From: JAAYGT01 sp050252075
GTDB taxonomy: Bacteria; Pseudomonadota; Gammaproteobacteria; Burkholderiales; Burkholderiaceae_B
DNA: 64,000 nt
Reading direction: 5' to 3'
Assembly: GCA_050252075.1 (NCBI GenBank)
Contig: JBFWLP010000001.1
Span: 1-64,000 of the forward strand
In this document: piece after piece, positions 34,742 through 44,043 of the stretch
Layout of the letters: every line of letters begins with the position of its first letter
Position numbering within the stretch: position 1 is the first letter of the stretch
Program-made: the position numbers and the translations under genes
Notes under the pieces: model-generated
Told to the model about the DNA's origin: nothing
The model's database searches: none
Seen by the model: the letters and a program-made list of their open reading frames with translations, nothing else

Positions 34742-37065
34742 CAATCGACGAGTTCAGGTTCCGAGGGCGACTTCGACGCATTCGGGCGGGAGGCGCCGCT
34801 ATTCGATCCTTCCGGTTTGTCGGGAAAGCCCAGTACAACCTGATCGGCATCATCGAGCCCGACTTCCACGCTACCGCCGTCGACCAGACGGCCGAACAGC
34901 AGCTCGTCGGCCAGGGCACGACGAATGGTGTCCTGGATAAGCCGTTGCATGGGGCGCGCCCCCATGAGCGGATCGAAACCCTTCTTGGCCAGATGGTCGC
35001 GCAACTGCTGGCTGAACACGACATCGACGCGCTTCTCGTGCAACTGGTCTTCGAGCTGCATGAGGAACTTGTCGACCACCCGCAAAATGATGTCACGGGA
35101 CAGAGGCGTGAACCCGATGATGGCATCCAGACGATTACGGAACTCGGGCGTGAACATGCGCTTGATATCGGCCATTTCGTCGCCGGCCCGCGAGGGGGTG
35201 GCAAAACCGATGGCGTTTTTGCTGACCGTTTCCGCGCCCGCGTTCGTGGTCATGATGATGATGACATTACGGAAATCGGATTTGCGCCCGTTGTTGTCGG
35301 TGAGCGTTCCGTGATCCATGACCTGAAGCAATATATTGAACACATCGGGATGCGCTTTCTCGATTTCGTCGAGCAGCAGCACACAATGGGGCTGCTTGCT
35401 GACGGCTTCGGTCAGCAGGCCGCCCTGATCAAAACCAACATAGCCGGGAGGCGCGCCGATAAGCCGCGATACGGTGTGCCGCTCCATGTATTCCGACATG
35501 TCGAAACGCAGCAGCTCGATGCCCAGCACGAAAGCCAGTTGACGGGCAACCTCGGTTTTTCCCACACCGGTGGGGCCGGAAAACAGGAACGAGCCTATCG
35601 GCTTGTCGGGACGCCCAAGCCCGGAGCGCGCCATTTTGATCGCTGCGCTGAGCGCCTCGATGGCGGAATCCTGGCCGAATACGACCGTTTTAAGGTCGCG
35701 ATCCAGTGTGGCAAGCTTGTTGCGATCGTCGTTCGATACGCTTTGCGGCGGTATGCGCGCGATTTTGGCCACGGTGGCCTGAATTTCGGTTTTACCGATG
35801 ACCTTTTTCTGGCGGGACTTGGGCAACAACCGCTGGGCTGCTCCGGCCTCGTCAATGACATCGATGGCCTTGTCGGGCAGGAAACGGTCATTGATGTGGC
35901 GCGCCGCAAGTTCGGCAGCGGCTGTCAGCGCCGCCGACGAGTAACGCACGCCGTGATGAGCTTCGAAATGCCCCTTCAGGCCCCGCAGAATCTGGATGGT
36001 TTGCTGAACCGTAGGTTCGGGAACGTCGATTTTCTGGAAGCGCCGGGAAAGGGCGTGATCTTTCTCGAAAATGCCCCGGTATTCGTTGTAGGTGGTGGCA
36101 CCGATGCATTTGAGCTGCCCCGATGAGAGGGCGGGCTTGAGCAGATTGGAGGCATCGAGCGTGCCGCCCGACGCGGACCCCGCCCCGATGAGCGTATGGA
36201 TTTCATCGATGAACAGAACCGCATTCCGGTTGTCTTTCAATGCCTTGAGCACGGCTTTGAGCCGTTGTTCGAAATCGCCCCGGTACTTGGTACCGGCCAG
36301 CAAGGCACCCATGTCGAGCGCAAACACTTGCGCCGATTCCAGGACGTCGGGTACCTCACCTTTGGTAATGCGCCACGCCAGACCTTCGGCGATGGCGGTT
36401 TTGCCGACACCGGCCTCGCCGACGAGCAAGGGATTGTTCTTGCGGCGACGGCAGAGCACCTGGATGACACGCTCCACCTCGTGCTCGCGACCGATGAGCG
36501 GATCGATCCGCCCCTGGCGGGCTTCGCTGTTCAGATCGGTGGCATATAGTTCCAGCGGCGACTTCTGCTGGTCGGACTTGGGTTCCGGATCAGCCGCCTT
36601 GGGTGGTTCGGGAGCCGGTTCCGGCGAATGCTTGGTAATGCCGTGAGAAATGAAATTCACGACGTCCAGGCGTGTTATGCCCTGCTGCTGAAGGAAATAA
36701 ACCGCATGCGAGTCTTTTTCGCCATACATGGCCACCAGCACATTGGCGCCCGTTACCGTCGCCTTGCCTGAGCCGCCCGACGATACATGCATGATCGCGC
36801 GCTGGATCACGCGCTGAAAACCCAGTGTGGGCTGCGTATCGACTTCGTCGCTGCCCGGAAAAATAGGCGTGTTGTCGTTGATGAATTTACGCAGGTCCTG
36901 ACGCAGGGCATCGATGTTGGCCGAGCAGGCTTTCAGAACCTCGACTGCCGCCGCGTTGTCGAGCAGCGCGAGCAGTAAATGTTCAACGGTAATAAATTCG
37001 TGCCGCGCGCTGCGGGCCTCGACAAAGGCCATGTGCAGGCTGACTTCAAGCTCTTCGGAGATCAC
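34741..37065 (-). CDS. clpA: ATP-dependent Clp protease ATP-binding subunit ClpA
   Basis: An AAA+ unfoldase that feeds substrates to ClpP. The N-terminal double Clp repeat starts ISEELEVSLHMAFVEAR. The first ATPase has GEAGVGKTAIAEG (Walker A) and VLFIDEIHTLIG. The second has GPTGVGKTEVARQ and VLLLDEIEKAHPDV. GTG 37065 is the chosen start because GGAGGA lies just before it and the protein then has the normal ClpA N-terminus; ATG 37080 adds MHGGS without a ribosome-binding site. Length 774 aa. Its adaptor ClpS is encoded upstream. Confidence 0.95.
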   Translation of the reverse strand: MISEELEVSLHMAFVEARSARHEFITVEHLLLALLDNAAAVEVLKACSANIDALRQDLRKFINDNTPIFPGSDEVDTQPTLGFQRVIQRAIMHVSSGGSGKATVTGANVLVAMYGEKDSHAVYFLQQQGITRLDVVNFISHGITKHSPEPAPEPPKAADPEPKSDQQKSPLELYATDLNSEARQGRIDPLIGREHEVERVIQVLCRRRKNNPLLVGEAGVGKTAIAEGLAWRITKGEVPDVLESAQVFALDMGALLAGTKYRGDFEQRLKAVLKALKDNRNAVLFIDEIHTLIGAGSASGGTLDASNLLKPALSSGQLKCIGATTYNEYRGIFEKDHALSRRFQKIDVPEPTVQQTIQILRGLKGHFEAHHGVRYSSAALTAAAELAARHINDRFLPDKAIDVIDEAGAAQRLLPKSRQKKVIGKTEIQATVAKIARIPPQSVSNDDRNKLATLDRDLKTVVFGQDSAIEALSAAIKMARSGLGRPDKPIGSFLFSGPTGVGKTEVARQLAFVLGIELLRFDMSEYMERHTVSRLIGAPPGYVGFDQGGLLTEAVSKQPHCVLLLDEIEKAHPDVFNILLQVMDHGTLTDNNGRKSDFRNVIIIMTTNAGAETVSKNAIGFATPSRAGDEMADIKRMFTPEFRNRLDAIIGFTPLSRDIILRVVDKFLMQLEDQLHEKRVDVVFSQQLRDHLAKKGFDPLMGARPMQRLIQDTIRRALADELLFGRLVDGGSVEVGLDDADQVVLGFPDKPEGSNSGASRPNASKSPSEPELVD

Positions 37066-37193
37066 GCTTCCTCCATGCAATTCGGAGCGGACAGATAAAG
37101 TCCGATGAGTCCTATTCTATGACTAAATCGACCTTGCGTATCTACCGCTGGTTCAGAGACAGACAAAGTGTGACGATAACGCATCACACCCGG

Positions 37194-37217
37194 CTGTATG
37201 GCCAATACGCCATACAG
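37194..37217. repeat. 9-bp inverted repeat between clpS and clpA
   Basis: CTGTATGGC (37194-37202) and GCCATACAG (37209-37217) form a stem with a 6-base loop, about 130 bp upstream of clpA and after clpS on the minus strand. No T-run follows, so it is not a standard terminator; it could partly separate clpS from clpA expression or bind a regulator. Confidence 0.45.
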
Positions 37218-37294
37218 CTACTATAACTGGAGTTGGGATGATGCGCGGGACACCCGGGCGCAACGCGCGTTACGGTACGTTTCAGCAGGAAGCG

Positions 37295-37618
37295 TCAACC
37301 GGCATCGACCGGTTCCATGACGCACTGCAAAGGATGCTGCCTGGCATGGGCCAACTGGCGAACCATCTCGACGCGGGTGGCCGCAATATCACGGGTGTAC
37401 ACGCCGCAGACGCCGCGCCCCTCGTGGTGCACCTTCAGCATGATACGGGCGGCTTCGTCGTGCTCTTTGCCAAAGACGCGCTTGAGTATGTCGACCACAA
37501 ACTCCATGGGCGTGTAGTCGTCGTTCAGCAGAACGACCTGATACATGGGTGGCGGCGCCACTTTGGCGGCCTGACGTTCTACGACGGTAAGACGCTGGTT
37601 TTCCACTTGAGTAGCCAT
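37295..37618 (-). CDS. clpS: ClpA adaptor protein ClpS
   Basis: A small cytosolic adaptor that delivers N-degron substrates to ClpAP. The core MYQVVLLNDDYTPMEFVVDIL contains the Asn-Asp pair that binds the N-terminal residue, and the downstream HHEGRGVCGVYTRDIA is also conserved. Length 107 aa is standard. The gene is divergent from the cold-shock gene and precedes clpA. Confidence 0.97.
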   Translation of the reverse strand: MATQVENQRLTVVERQAAKVAPPPMYQVVLLNDDYTPMEFVVDILKRVFGKEHDEAARIMLKVHHEGRGVCGVYTRDIAATRVEMVRQLAHARQHPLQCVMEPVDAG

Positions 37619-37813
37619 TGATACTAACTAAGTAATTTCCATAGTTGACTATGTTAGGGCAAGTTGCGCATCATCATACTATTCTGGGGCCCGGAATGTT
37701 ACCTTATGGGCGCGAAAACGTCTTGCCGGTTATCCGAATTCGCAGAATCCAGTGACTAGAGGCCACCCTTGTAGTCGAGTTTCAATTCACACCATAGTCG
37801 AGAGGCAGTCCGC

Positions 37814-38059
37814 ATGTCTGATTCAACCGCAACGCCCACGCTCGGGGATGCTCCCAAGCTCACTGGAACAGTGAAGTGGTTCAACGATGCCAAAGGTTTC
37901 GGGTTCATTACACCCGACAATGGCGGGGAAGATCTGTTTGCTCACTTTTCGTCCATCCAAATGAATGGGTTCAAAACCTTGAAAGAAGGGCAGAAAGTCA
38001 GTTTTGAAATTGCTCAGGGCCCCAAAGGCAAGCAAGCGCTAAACATTACGTCGGCCTGA
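37814..38059 (+). CDS. Cold-shock family protein, 81 aa
   Basis: A single-stranded nucleic-acid-binding beta-barrel. The two RNP-like motifs are plain: GTVKWFNDAKGFGFITPD (RNP1, KGFGFI) and DLFAHFS (RNP2-like, DLFAHF). A 15-residue polar N-terminal extension precedes the usual start, making it a little longer than E. coli CspA. The gene is divergent from clpS, with nearly 200 bp between, so a long leader is likely. Confidence 0.93.
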   Translation: MSDSTATPTLGDAPKLTGTVKWFNDAKGFGFITPDNGGEDLFAHFSSIQMNGFKTLKEGQKVSFEIAQGPKGKQALNITSA

Positions 38060-38156
38060 ACGCCTGCACCACGCGTTTTCCGCCGACTCGTCGAGCGCCA
38101 TTTTTTTCACCCGGGCGTCAGGCGCGCTGCGCCTGGCGCCGGCTACCTTTATTCCA

Positions 38157-38615
38157 ATGAATTCTGCTTTCGCATGGCGCCGCCCTGTTTGCCTGGCGCT
38201 TGGCGCTCTGGCGCTGACATTTGGTGCCCAGGCACAAACCATAAACCAGTTGCTGCTTCCCACCGCCCAGCTGCAGATCGGCCCTTACACGGTTTCCGCC
38301 GAGATCGCAGCCACCCCGGCCGCACGCAACCAGGGCCTGATGGGCAGGAAAAGCCTGCCCGCCGATCACGGGATGATGTTTGGGTTCGAGGCACCCAATT
38401 CAAGCTGCTTCTGGTTGAAAAACACGCCACTGCCACTAAGTATCGCCTTCATCGACAGCCACGGAAAAATTGTAACACTCCGCGATATGGCGCCCAACAC
38501 CACGAACTCGCACTGCCCTTCCCAGCCCATGACGTACGCGCTTGAAATGGAGCAAGGCTGGTTCGTTGAGCGCGGCATTCGGGTGGGCGCCGCGGTGCAG
38601 GGCTTACCCAGATAA
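38157..38615 (+). CDS. Exported DUF192 protein, 152 aa
   Basis: A signal peptide is visible (VCLALGALALTFGAQAQ, cleavage near residue 27). The mature part is a DUF192 domain: RNQGLMGRKSLPADHGMMF, then SSCFWLKNTPLPLSIAFID and the final MEQGWFVERGIRVGAAV. The family is widespread and its biochemical role is not settled. The gene lies between the cold-shock gene (same strand) and a convergent thiolase gene, with no clear operon partner. Confidence 0.85.
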   Translation: MNSAFAWRRPVCLALGALALTFGAQAQTINQLLLPTAQLQIGPYTVSAEIAATPAARNQGLMGRKSLPADHGMMFGFEAPNSSCFWLKNTPLPLSIAFIDSHGKIVTLRDMAPNTTNSHCPSQPMTYALEMEQGWFVERGIRVGAAVQGLPR

Positions 38616-38638
38616 CCCCTGCACTGCCCTGCGCGGGC

Positions 38639-39844
38639 CTATACCCGTTCCAGAATAACCGCAATACCCTGGCCGACGCCGATACACATGGTGCACAGGG
38701 CATACCGCCCGCCGGTGCGATGCAGCTGGTTCACCGCCGTAAGCGCCAGGCGCGCTCCGCTGGCGCCCAGCGGATGGCCCAGGGCAATGGCGCCGCCATT
38801 GGGATTGACACGAGGATCGTTGTCGTCAAGACCCAACAGACGCAACACCGCCAAACCTTGTGCCGCGAAGGCTTCGTTCAGCTCGATAACGTCGATCTGG
38901 TCCAGGGTAAGGCCGGTAAGCTGCAAGACCTTCCGGGTGGCCGGTGCCGGGCCGATACCCATGATGCGCGGCTCCACACCCGCGCAGGCCATGCCGACCA
39001 CACGTGCGCGCGGTGTCAGGCCGTGCTCGGAAATCGCCTGCGCTGACGCGACCAGCAATGCCGCCGCGCCGTCGTTCACACCCGACGCATTGCCGGCCGT
39101 CACCGTTCCGTCGGCCTTGACCACAGGCTTGAGCTTGGCCAGCGTTTCGAGCGTGGTTTCACGGGGGTGCTCGTCGGTGTCGACAATAAGCGGGTCACCC
39201 TTGCGCTGCGGTATGGCTACGGGAATGATTTCCGACTGGAACACCCCGGCTTTCTGTGCCGCCGCCGTTTTTTGCTGGCTGGCGAGCGCGAATTTGTCCT
39301 GGTCTTCACGGCTTACGCCAAACTGCTCAGCCACATTCTCAGCCGTTTCCGGCATGGAATCGATCCCGTAGCGGGCTTTCATGAGCTTGTTCACGAAGCG
39401 CCAGCCTATGGTGGTGTCGGAAATAGAGGCCGAACGCGAAAACGCCGTTTCCGCCTTGCCGATCACGAAAGGCGCGCGCGTCATGCTTTCCACGCCGCCT
39501 GCAATCATGAAATGCGTGTCGCCCGCACGAATCGCGCGTGCGGCGGAACCCAGCGCATCGAGCCCTGATCCGCACAAGCGGTTCAGCGTTGCGCCCGGCA
39601 CGTCTACCGGCAGCCCGGCCAGCAGCGTTGCCATGTGGGCCACGTTGCGGTTGTCTTCGCCGGCCTGGTTGGCGCAACCCAGAATGGCGTCGTCGAGCCG
39701 TGCCCAGTCTACATTGGGATGGCGTTCCATCAATGCCTTGATGGGCGCTGCAGCGAGGTCATCGGTACGTACCGAGGCAAGAGCGCCACCGTAGCGACCG
39801 AAAGGCGTGCGCACGGCATCGCAAATAAAAGCATCTGTTGTCAT
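38639..39844 (-). CDS. 3-oxoadipyl-CoA thiolase-type acetyl-CoA acyltransferase, 401 aa
   Basis: A thiolase with the nucleophilic cysteine in NRLCGSGLDALG near residue 90, the catalytic His in ALGHPLGASGARL and the second cysteine in CTMCIGVGQG. The phrases MTTDAFICDAVRTPFGRYGG and SISDTTIGWRFVNKLM are characteristic of PcaF/PaaJ, which split 3-oxoadipyl-CoA to succinyl-CoA and acetyl-CoA. ATG 39844 is used; ATG 39892 adds an unrelated stretch. No other pca or paa genes lie nearby, so the exact substrate remains an inference. Confidence 0.88.
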   Translation of the reverse strand: MTTDAFICDAVRTPFGRYGGALASVRTDDLAAAPIKALMERHPNVDWARLDDAILGCANQAGEDNRNVAHMATLLAGLPVDVPGATLNRLCGSGLDALGSAARAIRAGDTHFMIAGGVESMTRAPFVIGKAETAFSRSASISDTTIGWRFVNKLMKARYGIDSMPETAENVAEQFGVSREDQDKFALASQQKTAAAQKAGVFQSEIIPVAIPQRKGDPLIVDTDEHPRETTLETLAKLKPVVKADGTVTAGNASGVNDGAAALLVASAQAISEHGLTPRARVVGMACAGVEPRIMGIGPAPATRKVLQLTGLTLDQIDVIELNEAFAAQGLAVLRLLGLDDNDPRVNPNGGAIALGHPLGASGARLALTAVNQLHRTGGRYALCTMCIGVGQGIAVILERV

Positions 39845-39934
39845 AGGATTGATCCGCAAAAAGTAAAAAATGAAGCTGGGCCGCCACGGCAAACTGCCCC
39901 GGTGGTTATGTACGGCAGATGGCCAAATAGTAGC

Positions 39935-41353
39935 CTAGATCGGCGACTTTCCGGCCGGTCGTCCGGTCGGTGCGTCCGCAGAATGGTCACGTTCGAGAGC
40001 CAGCTGGCGATACCGGCCGGCTGCAAAATGATAAAACGGGTGCGGACAAAACTGCTTGGCCACCATCGAGGCGAACAGCGATCCCACAAGCAACCAGAAC
40101 AGCATGGGCTGGCTGCCGGTCATTTCCATGACAATCACGCTGGCCGTTATGGGAGCCTGGGTGGCGGCGGCCAGAAAGGCAGCCATACTGATCAGGACCA
40201 GAACACGGGCATCGGCCTGGTCACCGGCAAAACGGCCGATCTCGGCTCCGATCCCTGCACCGGTGGTCAGCGCCGGGGTGAAAATGCCGCCGGGAATACC
40301 GGCCCAGTACGATGCGATGGTCGCAAACATTTTGGCCAGGCTGAAACCGGCCGGGTCAATCAGTTCCCCCTGCAGGGCCTGGGCCGCCACATCGTAACCG
40401 GTGCCGTACACCTTGTGCTGGGTGAGCAGCCCCAGTACGGCAATCAACAACCCCAGGAAAAACGCCATGACCACGGGATGGCGACGAACGAAGCCCCGCC
40501 AGCGCGACGGCGAAAATGCGGCCATTCCCTTGCCCAGAAGGCGGCCGAAAATACCGCCCAGTATGCCGCAGGCCAGCGCACACGTTAGTGTCCAGAGCAG
40601 CATGTCGTGATCAAGCGCCGCCCCCTGGAAATTCCCGAAATACGGATTGCTGCCCACCATCGCGATCATGATGAAGCCCGATGCCAGCACACCCAGCAGA
40701 ACCACGCGCTGCCAGCGCAGCGCGGTGCCGCGGCTGAGCTCTTCGATGGCAAAGATCACACCGGCCAAAGGCGCATTGAAGGCGGCCGCCAGCCCCCCGG
40801 CGGCTCCGGTGGCAATGAGTTCGCTGGGATGCACCCCTTTGAGCGGCACACCAAGGCGACGGCAAAAATCGCCCCAAGCCAGCATGAGCGCCGCCCCCAC
40901 CTGAACGGACGGCCCTTCCCTGCCGATAGAGGCGCCAAACAGCAGCCCCAGGAAAGTCAGTGGAATTTTCCAGAGGATTTCACCCAGCCACACCAGACGC
41001 CGGCTGGCGGCATTGACCGGCATGGCGATGGCGGCAATGACCTGCGGAATACCGCTGCCTGCCGAAAACGGGGCAATGCGTCGGGTAAGCCAGCATATCA
41101 GAGCAAGCCCGAAAGGCAGCAGCACGAAACCCAGCCACGGGATACGCGCAATCCATTGGGCATTCAGATGAATGGCGAAATCAGCCAGGTGAGCAAAGGC
41201 CAGCGACACCAGAGAAACCAGGCAGGCACCGGCAAGCAGCAATACCAGCTGCAAGGACTTGCGCGACAATCGCCGCGTCTGGCGCAGCTTGTGGACGATC
41301 CATGGGTAGATGCCAAACCCGTTCGAGGCAATGCGTGGAACCGGTGGTTTCAT
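39935..41353 (-). CDS. ClC-type chloride channel or H+/Cl- exchanger, 472 aa
   Basis: A multi-pass membrane protein of the ClC family. Anion-pathway motifs are present: GSGIPQVIAA, GREGPSVQVGAALM with the gating glutamate, and GIPGGIFTPALTTG. A second acidic residue in FAIEELSRG lies where CLC-ec1 has its proton glutamate, which favours exchange over channel activity. It would help acid resistance or charge balance. It lies between the thiolase and sodB genes and probably has its own promoter, since a sodB terminator precedes it. Confidence 0.9.
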   Translation of the reverse strand: MKPPVPRIASNGFGIYPWIVHKLRQTRRLSRKSLQLVLLLAGACLVSLVSLAFAHLADFAIHLNAQWIARIPWLGFVLLPFGLALICWLTRRIAPFSAGSGIPQVIAAIAMPVNAASRRLVWLGEILWKIPLTFLGLLFGASIGREGPSVQVGAALMLAWGDFCRRLGVPLKGVHPSELIATGAAGGLAAAFNAPLAGVIFAIEELSRGTALRWQRVVLLGVLASGFIMIAMVGSNPYFGNFQGAALDHDMLLWTLTCALACGILGGIFGRLLGKGMAAFSPSRWRGFVRRHPVVMAFFLGLLIAVLGLLTQHKVYGTGYDVAAQALQGELIDPAGFSLAKMFATIASYWAGIPGGIFTPALTTGAGIGAEIGRFAGDQADARVLVLISMAAFLAAATQAPITASVIVMEMTGSQPMLFWLLVGSLFASMVAKQFCPHPFYHFAAGRYRQLALERDHSADAPTGRPAGKSPI

Positions 41354-41378
41354 AACGGCGATAAGTCACTGACAAATG

Positions 41379-41406
41379 AAAAACGCGCCGTAAACCACAC
41401 GGCGCG
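41379..41406 (-). terminator. Rho-independent terminator of sodB
   Basis: Read on the minus strand, CGCGCCGT, a 7-base loop, ACGGCGCG and then TTTTT (complement of 41379-41383) form a strong stem and U-run about 30 bp after the sodB stop. Confidence 0.8.
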
Positions 41407-41437
41407 CCTGAATTCAGCGATCCTGACGGAAGACCGG

Positions 41438-42016
41438 TTACGCCAGGTTGGCGGCGGCGAATTCCCAGTTGACCAGGTTCCAGAAGTTTTCCAGATACTT
41501 GGGACGCGCATTACGGTAATCGATGTAGTAAGCGTGTTCCCAGACATCACAGGTTAGCAGCGGCTTGTCGCTGGTGGTAAGCGGCGTTGCAGCGTTGCTG
41601 GTGTTAACGATGTCGAGCGTGCCGTCGGCCTTTTTCACCAGCCATGTCCAGCCGGAGCCGAAATTACCGGCAGCCGACTTGTTGAACGCCTCTTTGAAAG
41701 CAGCAACGCTGCCCCATTTTGCATTGATGGCGTCGAGCAAGGCGCCGGCCGGCTCGCCGCCGCCTTTGGGCGACAGGCTGTTCCAGTAAAAAGTGTGATT
41801 CCAGACCTGGGCTGCGTTATTGAATACACCGCCCGAGGACTTGCGCACGATGTCTTCGAGCGAGGCGGACTCGAACTCGGTTCCTGCAACCAGATTGTTC
41901 AGGTTGGTGACGTAGGTTTGGTGATGCTTGCCATAGTGAAACTCGAGGGTTTCCTTCGAGATATGGGGAGCAAGAGCGTCAAGAGCATAAGGAAGCTCGG
42001 GGAGCGTAAAAGCCAT
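41438..42016 (-). CDS. sodB: Superoxide dismutase, iron type
   Basis: It converts superoxide to oxygen and hydrogen peroxide in the cytosol. Metal ligands are in LEFHYGKHHQTYV, QVWNHTFYW and DVWEHAYYIDY. The second-shell Gln in FNNAAQVWNH is the iron-type position (Mn enzymes have it in the C-terminal half). Length 192 aa matches FeSOD. A strong terminator follows. Confidence 0.96.
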   Translation of the reverse strand: MAFTLPELPYALDALAPHISKETLEFHYGKHHQTYVTNLNNLVAGTEFESASLEDIVRKSSGGVFNNAAQVWNHTFYWNSLSPKGGGEPAGALLDAINAKWGSVAAFKEAFNKSAAGNFGSGWTWLVKKADGTLDIVNTSNAATPLTTSDKPLLTCDVWEHAYYIDYRNARPKYLENFWNLVNWEFAAANLA

Positions 42017-42086
42017 ATTTTCTATTCCTTCAAAGTAACCAGAGAGTATTCACACGAGCGGCGCAACAGCGGCAGCCCCCTTTGCG

Positions 42087-43499
42087 CTAGGGTTCCGATG
42101 CGCGGACAACCTGTACCCGGGCATGGCCTTGGGCCAGTTCCACGCCCAACTGCTCGCCAACACTCAAGTCTAACGCATTTTTTACGATTTCCCCGTTTTC
42201 CTTGCGCACAATGGCATATCCCCGCTGAACAATGCTGGAAGGGCTGACCGCCTCCAGCGTCTGCACCAATGCGGTCAGGCGCTGCTGCTCGTAGCGATAG
42301 TGGTTAGCCGCACAAGCGGTCAACCGCCGTGCCAGCGTGTCGACTGCACTGCGCGACGCCTGAAGCTGCGGCGCGGCCCGTTCCAAACGCTGGCGCACAT
42401 AGCTGTAACGGGCGGCAGGCCTTTCGGCCAGCGGGGCGGCAAGGCGATGCTGCCGCCGGCCAAGCGCCGACAACGCGTCACGGCGGGCCGAAAGACCAAA
42501 CGAAACGGCTTGTTGCAGGCGTGCGAGCAAGGCGGCCGCACGCTCGCGCTGATGCCCGATCCGCTGCTTCGGGGACACCAGCAAGGCAACGGCACGATCA
42601 AGCCGCAGCGAGGCGTGCTGCAGCGCACGTTCCTGGCTCTGCCCCAGCATGCGTACATGACGCGCCAGCTGGTCGTGCAGGTTCAGCGCTGATTCACACG
42701 ACAATTCCGCAGCCGCCGTAGGCGTGGGGGCACGCAGATCGGCAACAAAATCCACAATCGTAAAATCGGTTTCATGACCCACACCGGCAATGACGGGGAT
42801 GGCACTGGCCGCCACCGCCCGCGCCACCCCCTCGTTGTTGAATGACCATAAGTCCTCGATGCTGCCGCCGCCTCGCACCAGCAACAGCGTATCGACCTCG
42901 CAACGGGCGTTGGCCAACTCGATCGCGCTGACCAACTGGCCGGGCGCTTCGCTGCCCTGGACGGCTGCCGGGTAAATGACCAGCTTGACGTGCGGCGCCC
43001 GCCGAGCATAAGACGAAAGAACATCCTGCAGCGCGGCGGCCGCCAGTGACGTGATGATTCCCACGGTTTCCGGAAAACGCACGCATGGACGCTTGCGTTC
43101 CGCGTCGAGCAGCCCCTCGGCCGCCAGCTTTTCTTTAAGCCGCAAGAACGCCTCGTGCAGATCGCCCTGCCCCGCGCGGCGCAGGGCTTCCACCTGCACC
43201 TGGTAATCGCCGCGAGGCTCGTACAGCGTTACGTTGACACAGAACTCGAACCGTTCACCCGGGCGTGGCACGATGCCTGTGGCTTTGGCACGACCACGAA
43301 ACATCACGGCCCGCACCGACGCCGTGTCGTCCTTGATTGAAAAATACCAGTGTCCCGATGCGGCCTGGGTAAAGTTGGACACCTCGCCGGCAACCCACAA
43401 CCTGGGAATGGCCTGGGAAAGCAGTTGGGCAACCTGGCGATTGAGCTGGGTAACCGTAAGTACAGGCGGCGAGGACGAAATTGCGGAGTCAAAATGCAT
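42087..43499 (-). CDS. xseA: Exodeoxyribonuclease VII large subunit
   Basis: It degrades single-stranded DNA with XseB. The N-terminal OB-fold (about 10-110) includes LWVAGEVSNFTQAASGHWYF, the catalytic domain carries VLVRGGGSIEDLWSFN (here LLVRGGGSIEDLW) and AGVGHETDFTIVDFVAD, and a long coiled region with many Arg, Ala and Gln residues follows. ATG 43499 gives MHFDSAISSSPPVLTV; a TTG two codons earlier is the only alternative. Length 470 aa. xseB is not in the window. Confidence 0.95.
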   Translation of the reverse strand: MHFDSAISSSPPVLTVTQLNRQVAQLLSQAIPRLWVAGEVSNFTQAASGHWYFSIKDDTASVRAVMFRGRAKATGIVPRPGERFEFCVNVTLYEPRGDYQVQVEALRRAGQGDLHEAFLRLKEKLAAEGLLDAERKRPCVRFPETVGIITSLAAAALQDVLSSYARRAPHVKLVIYPAAVQGSEAPGQLVSAIELANARCEVDTLLLVRGGGSIEDLWSFNNEGVARAVAASAIPVIAGVGHETDFTIVDFVADLRAPTPTAAAELSCESALNLHDQLARHVRMLGQSQERALQHASLRLDRAVALLVSPKQRIGHQRERAAALLARLQQAVSFGLSARRDALSALGRRQHRLAAPLAERPAARYSYVRQRLERAAPQLQASRSAVDTLARRLTACAANHYRYEQQRLTALVQTLEAVSPSSIVQRGYAIVRKENGEIVKNALDLSVGEQLGVELAQGHARVQVVRASEP

Positions 43500-43559
43500 G
43501 ATCAACCTTGGGTTCGGGCGATTCTTTCCACAGAAAGGCTGGCTTTGTCAAATGAGTGA

Positions 43560-43758
43560 AATATCAACTGAATTTCGCCAGAAAGTCATAAAAAACATTA
43601 AAAAAATACGATAAACAACTGATTTATATATAAATTATAAAAAATACCCATATGGTCGATTTTTGACCACCGAACCTTGGCACAGCGTAAACATCGCCTT
43701 TGCGCAACGTTGTGCACAGAATTATCCACAGATTCTGTGGATACCCCGCGATGGGGTA
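43560..43758. other. AT-rich intergenic region with DnaA-box-like sites
   Basis: The divergent gap between xseA and the exbB-like gene (43500-44043, 544 bp) has no convincing gene. Bases 43561-43660 are about 77% A+T, and 43591-43640 about 88%. Downstream lie a perfect DnaA box TTATCCACA (43722-43730), an inverted near match TGTGGATAC (43736-43744) and a weaker TTGTGCACA (43710-43718). A TACCCC/GGGGTA inverted repeat follows at 43742-43758. This combination resembles an origin or DnaA-controlled promoter; neither is proven. Confidence 0.5.
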
Positions 43759-44043
43759 GGATACATGCCATTTTTCGGTAACAATGGCCCGCCCGTACGT
43801 ACTTTCCGGGGCATGAACGCTGCAAACCGCACAGACAAGGGCCTGCGGAAGATGCGCCATTTGCACCGGGCCGAATTAACTAGGCACTTTGACGCTCCGT
43901 CCGCCGAACGCCTGATATATCAACCCGTTCAGAACGTGGGCGGCACGCACCAGCCAGTGACGGCATACCACCCCATGGATAAACGGCGACCGACGGGTAA
44001 AATGGCGTCAGTTTACTCAACCCCGATTCCAAGGAACCTATTG

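Noticed and set aside
37640..37653. CATAGT-TG-ACTATG palindrome upstream of clpS
   Set aside because: A short 6-2-6 palindrome in an AT-rich leader; no known regulator or supporting context, so likely chance.
38119..38135. CAGGCGC-GCT-GCGCCTG hairpin before the DUF192 gene
   Set aside because: No T-run follows on either strand; the T-run at 38100-38107 precedes it. It lies in the leader and cannot be called a terminator.
43663..44043. N-terminal extension of the exbB-like protein by 127 codons
   Set aside because: The extension has no family similarity and includes the DnaA-box region; a good ribosome-binding site precedes GTG 44044, which gives the normal N-terminus.
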